Source: Siphonodentalium dalli (lineage: Eukaryota; Mollusca; Scaphopoda; Gadilida; Siphonodentaliidae). From it: DNA of 64,000 nt. Under the pieces are notes generated by a model. It saw only the letters and a list, made by a program, of their open reading frames with translations. It searched no databases and had not been told where the DNA came from. Made by a program: the position numbers and the translations under genes. Every line of letters begins with the position of its first letter. The stretch's first letter is position 1. The stretch lies in assembly GCA_032622095.1 (NCBI GenBank), contig CP136068.1, positions 52,634,443 through 52,698,442 on the forward strand. The letters are read 5' to 3'. Shown piece by piece: positions 54,301 to 60,300 of this stretch.

Positions 54301-57300
54301 AGCCATAAAATTTTAAGTGGCTATCAAGTAGTAGATAGTGATAAAACTCCAGATTATGGATTCATAACATGTTGGAATTATAGCAGAAGAAGCTGATTAA
54401 AACTCAAAAACTTGCTCACAGCAACTGGGACAGTGGAATAGGAGAAACTGACAGGTCCGTGATTGGGTGGCTAGCCACATAAATGTCTTGTCAGTGTCCG
54501 ACATCTCCTATTGACGGGTCATGGATGTCTAAATCGATGGACTTTTTTTTTCCAAATTTTGAGTGACTACAAAATTAAATAAGCTGATTAGGCCAAATAG
54601 ATCATTTTAGAACGTCCATCTGAAAGCTGTTACGTGGCTAGCCACGCATCGGAAGTTATGCACATAAATATCCATTTTACACAATCTTAGCCACATAAGT
54701 AGTCATTAGTAAACACGGACAGATGGACGGACAGACGGACGGACAGACTGATAACATAATACGACCTTTTTTCAAAAAGGGCGTATAACAAGAGTGGAAA
54801 GTGTTAACTAAACAATACCAAAATCCATACAGATGAAGAACGTGCTAAGAAAGACCTAGGTAAGAAATATGAGGCAGATCAGAAGAAAATTGTTTGACTT
54901 TGATACATCGGATAGCATTTGTGAGCAGGGTTAATTATTTTCTAAACCGATCAACCAATCGATACCAAAAACTATACAGGTGAGCCATGTGTCATCATAT
55001 ACCTGCATATAAAATATGAACACAATGGGTAAAAAAATACATGAGTTATGGCATCAGATAGAATATGACCAGGTATGGATGGAAAGTGTTAATCATTTCT
55101 AAACCGATCAACCGATCGATACCAAAAACTATACAGGTGAGGGGTGTGTCATCATAAACATGCACATAAAATGTGAACATGATCCGATAAAAACTACTCA
55201 AGTAATCGAATCGGATAGACGAACGGACGAACGACGGATGGTTGATCCGGACGTCGGCATTATGTGTACCATACATGGTATGGGTACACATAAAAATGAC
55301 ATGGATTTAGTAATGATAAAATGACATGGATTTAGTAATGATAAAATGACATGGATTTAGTAATGATAAAATGACATGGATTTAGTAATGATAAAATGAC
55401 ATGGATTTAGTAATGATAAGATGACATGGATTTAGTAATGATAAAATGACATGGATTTAGTAATGATAAAATGACATGGATTTAGTAATGATAAAATGAC
55501 ATGGATTTAGTAACGATAAAATGACATGGATTTAGTAATGATAAAATGACATGGATTTAGTAATGATAAAATGACATGGATTTAGTAATGATAAAATGAC
55601 ATGGATTTAGAAATGATAAAATGACATGGATTTAGAAATGATAAATGACATGGATTTAGTAAATGATAAATTTATGATCATGGATTTAGTAATGAGAAAT
55701 GGACATGGATTTAGTAATGATAAAATGACATGGATTTAGTAATGATAAAATGACATGGATTTAGTAATGATAAAATGACATGGATTTAGTAATGATAAAA
55801 TGACATGGATTTAGTAATGATAAAATGACATGGATTTAGTAATGATAAAATGACATGGATTTAGTAATGATAAAATGACATGGATTTAGTAATGAGAAAT
55901 GAACATGGATTTATTGATGAGAATTGAACATACCTGCCTTTATACATAATAAGAAATGAACATACCTTCCTTTACCAAACCAATTTCCAATGCAGGTAAC
56001 AACACTGGGCCAGCCAGTAGATTGGAAAAATCCACAAATCATCTGAAATCAAGCCAAAATAATGATTAAATCCACAAATCATCTGAAATCAGTTCAAAAT
56101 AGTTATTTAATTCACAAATCTGAAATGAGGTAAAATAATGCTTAAGCTAGTGTGCTGTTTGCCCTAAAAAATTGCAACAGACTCAACAATTGTCTTAGTC
56201 TTGAGAGAAAAACCATCAATCCAGAAGAAACATGTTTATGTTAATTGAATAAGACGGTTCGAGAAGATTTAATAGCATACAATATATATCAATGCCTAAT
56301 TCAATTTAATTAATATGTTTAATGTTGGTTTTGAAGTATATTTTACGCAATATCCTGTTGGATAAATTGTACGATAAATTGGACCATCCTGTAAATTAAT
56401 AATGTTGGAATTTTAAGGCTAAATATCAGTAGTATATTCTAATGATACCTTTTATATAGATTCAGGAAAACAGCACAAAGCAACAAATTATAAACACCCC
56501 CCCCCCCCCCCCCAGGGTTCACGCCGTTGGTGGCCAATGGCCCCATTTTTCGTAAATGGTCAAAGAAAATTAAACTAGTAAAATAATTAGCAAATCACCA
56601 GACTAGCTCTGCTTGTCAATTTTTTGGATAACAATTTACCAGAGGTCACCCATGTTTACTTATCAAAACAATGATTTGGTATTTTTACCAATGATTTTAG
56701 GCATGCCTTATATTCTCTTTCGAAAATTTTGATTACTAATTTTGTTCTTCTATTGTTTTTAGTTTAGCTTTTCTCAACCATCTTATATTCAGGTTTTTCA
56801 ATTTGGCCAGTTTCTGAAAAGAGCCAAAGAATTAAGATATTGTTAAATAATTGGCCAAAATAATTTTATGGCAGCGTGACCCCCGCCCCTCCCCACAACT
56901 GTACTATTTACGAGAACAGTAAAAGAACACATAATTATAAGCAATGCCCACTGAATATATCAAAAACTTACCTGTACACCAACATAGAAAACAATGGAAT
57001 GTATATCCCAGAAGTACCCCATGCCGAACAATGCAGTGAGAATTCCGCTGGAGATCATACCGAAGGACATGAAGTAACGCACATTCACACGCTCTGCTAT
57101 GTGACCACTGAAACAAGGTATTTAAAAAATAACGTCTATTTATCTATATTAGCTTTCAAAATACGAACAAATCATTTCCTAATACAACAAATCACATGGA
57201 GACTATATCATATGAAATTAATATTCTAACGAGCGACACGATATGGTATATGAGTTAAAATTTAAATTTGTATCTGCTTTTCTTTATAGTTATCATTTTC

Positions 57301-60300
57301 CAAACTCTTGCTTACTACATGCAATATATAGTTTAGTTCTCAGTTTAATGGTTTGATAATTGGACACACGTTGTTGGGTAGTTACTGGATTCCCATTTAT
57401 TCATTTTCTAAGCACGATTAGGTAATAACTTAACCCTTTCATTCTAAATGGATACTTACTTACGGTAGTTATAAAAGTATATATTGAAACAGTCTATTAT
57501 TCAGGGATATTCAGGAAAAATAAGTGCATGAACAACAGCTAATACAAGTAGATAAAAAGTCTGATTATCAAGGGATATGTTAAGATAATAAGTTCAACAA
57601 ACCACCTATGGCCATTTGTTGAACTTATTATCTGAACATTTCCTAAGGGAACTACCCGAGAATGAATATTCGGTAATGACACACTGATTTATTTAACCCT
57701 TTCATGACAGGAGCTGTGCTGGTGCAGCATTATAGATCCTGTGCCAGTGCATTCTCTTATACATGTGTAAGATAATGCATGGCTCACAAGGTAAAGGTAA
57801 ATATTGTTAGGCCAATGTATTCTCTTTATACATATACGAGGCTCCCTATGAGAGACCCGCATAATACTAGTAAGAGAAGGCATTGGCAAAGGGTTTTCGT
57901 AAAATTTCCAGGAAGCTCCAGTCATGATACTCATGATGATAGCCAAGAAAAGGTTAACATCACTCAAATGAAGAATACATGATAACACTCTATACTTTTA
58001 GAACTAATAGTGTGACATTCAACTACATTGCTCAAAATTGAGCGATATCAGCTGTACAATCTGAAGCAGAGGACACCTGAACTTTGTCAAAATATAAATT
58101 AACTAGCAGATTAGCCTGCCACTGGCGGGATTGGTCCCAATGCTTTGTTCGATCCATTAATTTTTGTTTTTCAAGGTAACCCCGTACAGGCACGCCGACA
58201 GCGTGCTGATGCCCGAAATATATCCCAAGGTCATTTGCGGATACCCGTGTCAAGGTCACATCGGGTGGACAAAATAACCCAACAAAAATATTTCCCGTCC
58301 CGAGTTGAACATACATAACAAATTTCACGTCGCTGCCACCGCTGATGCCCGAAATATCACCCAAGGTCATTTGCGGGTACCCGTGTCAAGGTCATGTTGG
58401 GTGGACAAAATAACCCGACAAATATATTTCCCGTCCCGAGTTGACCATACATAACAAATTTCACATCGATGTCACCGCTGACTACCGAGATATTGCCCAA
58501 GGTCATTTGTGGGTACCCGTTTCAAGGTCACCTCGGACGGACAAACTGACCCGACAAAAATCTCCCCCGTCCCTTGGAACCCCGAAGTACGAAATATCGT
58601 CTCGATATCCCCAGTTTCCGAGACAGTCAAATGTCGTATTTTCACTAAGTAGATAAATGCTCTTTAATAGTGACGCCTCATATACAAACGCTCATTAATT
58701 ATCACGCGATTAACCCATCAATCACCATTATGGTGGCAGTTGAAGGGTGAAGGAGTGGTTGCACAGGCTCGCGAATGGTCTGAGTGCACTGCCTGTGGGT
58801 TTTTACCCTTACACAGCAAGATTGGGTTCAATCGGCCCAGCAGTTCTCGAGTGTATAGCGGACATATACCGGTATATATACATATAAGGAAGTCTCAAAA
58901 ATATATAGTAGATTAGTGCTTCATTTGGACCGAGTTAACCTTCTTTATTAAATGAATTTTCACATTCAGTTATAAAGGTATTCATTAGAATAGTGCTTTA
59001 TTTATTTATTGCAGGGATGTTCAGGTAAAATGAGCAGACTACAGTTTCATGACAAGAAGATAATAAAAGTGCAGAAGGACTCATATTCTTTGGTGGGAAA
59101 TGTTCAGATAATATGTTCAGCACATGACAGGTCTATGGTCATTTGTTGATCTTATTATCTGAACATATCCACAGTGAACTACTCGTCAATGAGCATTTAT
59201 TAAAGAAAGGGTTAATCACTGATAAACATACAAATATTACTCCGACACGAGTCACTAAATATTATTACTCCAACATGAGTCATTAATATTATTACTCCAA
59301 CATGAGTCACTAAATATTATTACTCCAACATTAGTCACTAAATATTATTACTCCAACATGAGTCACTAAATATTATTACTCCAGCATGAGTCACTAAATA
59401 TTATTACTCCAGCATGAGTCACTAAATATTATTACTCCAACATGAGTCACTAAATATTATTACTCCAACATGAGTCACTAAATATTATTACCCCAACACG
59501 AGTCACTAAATATTATTACTCCAACAGTCACTAAATATAATTTATGTATGAAAACGACTTGTATTGCAAATTTGGAGATCAAATTTATGAAAATAACTAC
59601 ATGTATGTTGAGAAAGAATTTCCAATCAAAATTAGCTACCGTAGCTATTTAACCCTTTGCCCAACAGAAGGGCCCTGTGCCAATGCATTCTCTTATATAT
59701 GCGAGTCGACCATAGGTCGCCTCGCATATATAAGAGAATGCATTGGCTTAACACATTAAAAATTATAAAATTGTTAAAGAATGTAAGAAAAAATGGTAAA
59801 AAGTGTTAAAAAAAATTTTTTTTTAGGCCAATGCATTCTCTTATATATGCGAGGCGACCTATGGTCGACTCGCATATATAAGAGAATGCATTGGCACAGG
59901 GCATAACTGTAACTATCACAATGTGGTCAAGGAGCCGATTCCAATGATATCCATATGTGTATGGTTCTATTGAGACAGACCGAAGATATTTTAGGCTGTT
60001 GAAGCTTTATTTGGCTGGTTTTGGCCGGTTTGTTGGGTAAAGGGTTAAGGCCACACCAATATTATACGTAAAGTGATTCACATCAGTTCAGATTGGGTTA
60101 TCAGTCATAACAGAGGAATACCGTACAATTGGTCAGAAGCATGTGGAAATATAAATGCATGTTCAAACAGGAAGTTACAGTAATGCCCTAAGTAATCGAC
60201 TCCTTAACCACAGCAGAATTATGGGTAACTTTTCAGGATTTAGTCTCGGGAGAGCTTTCTGATGAATGGCAACAAGCCATATTTCCGACTAAATCTTGAA

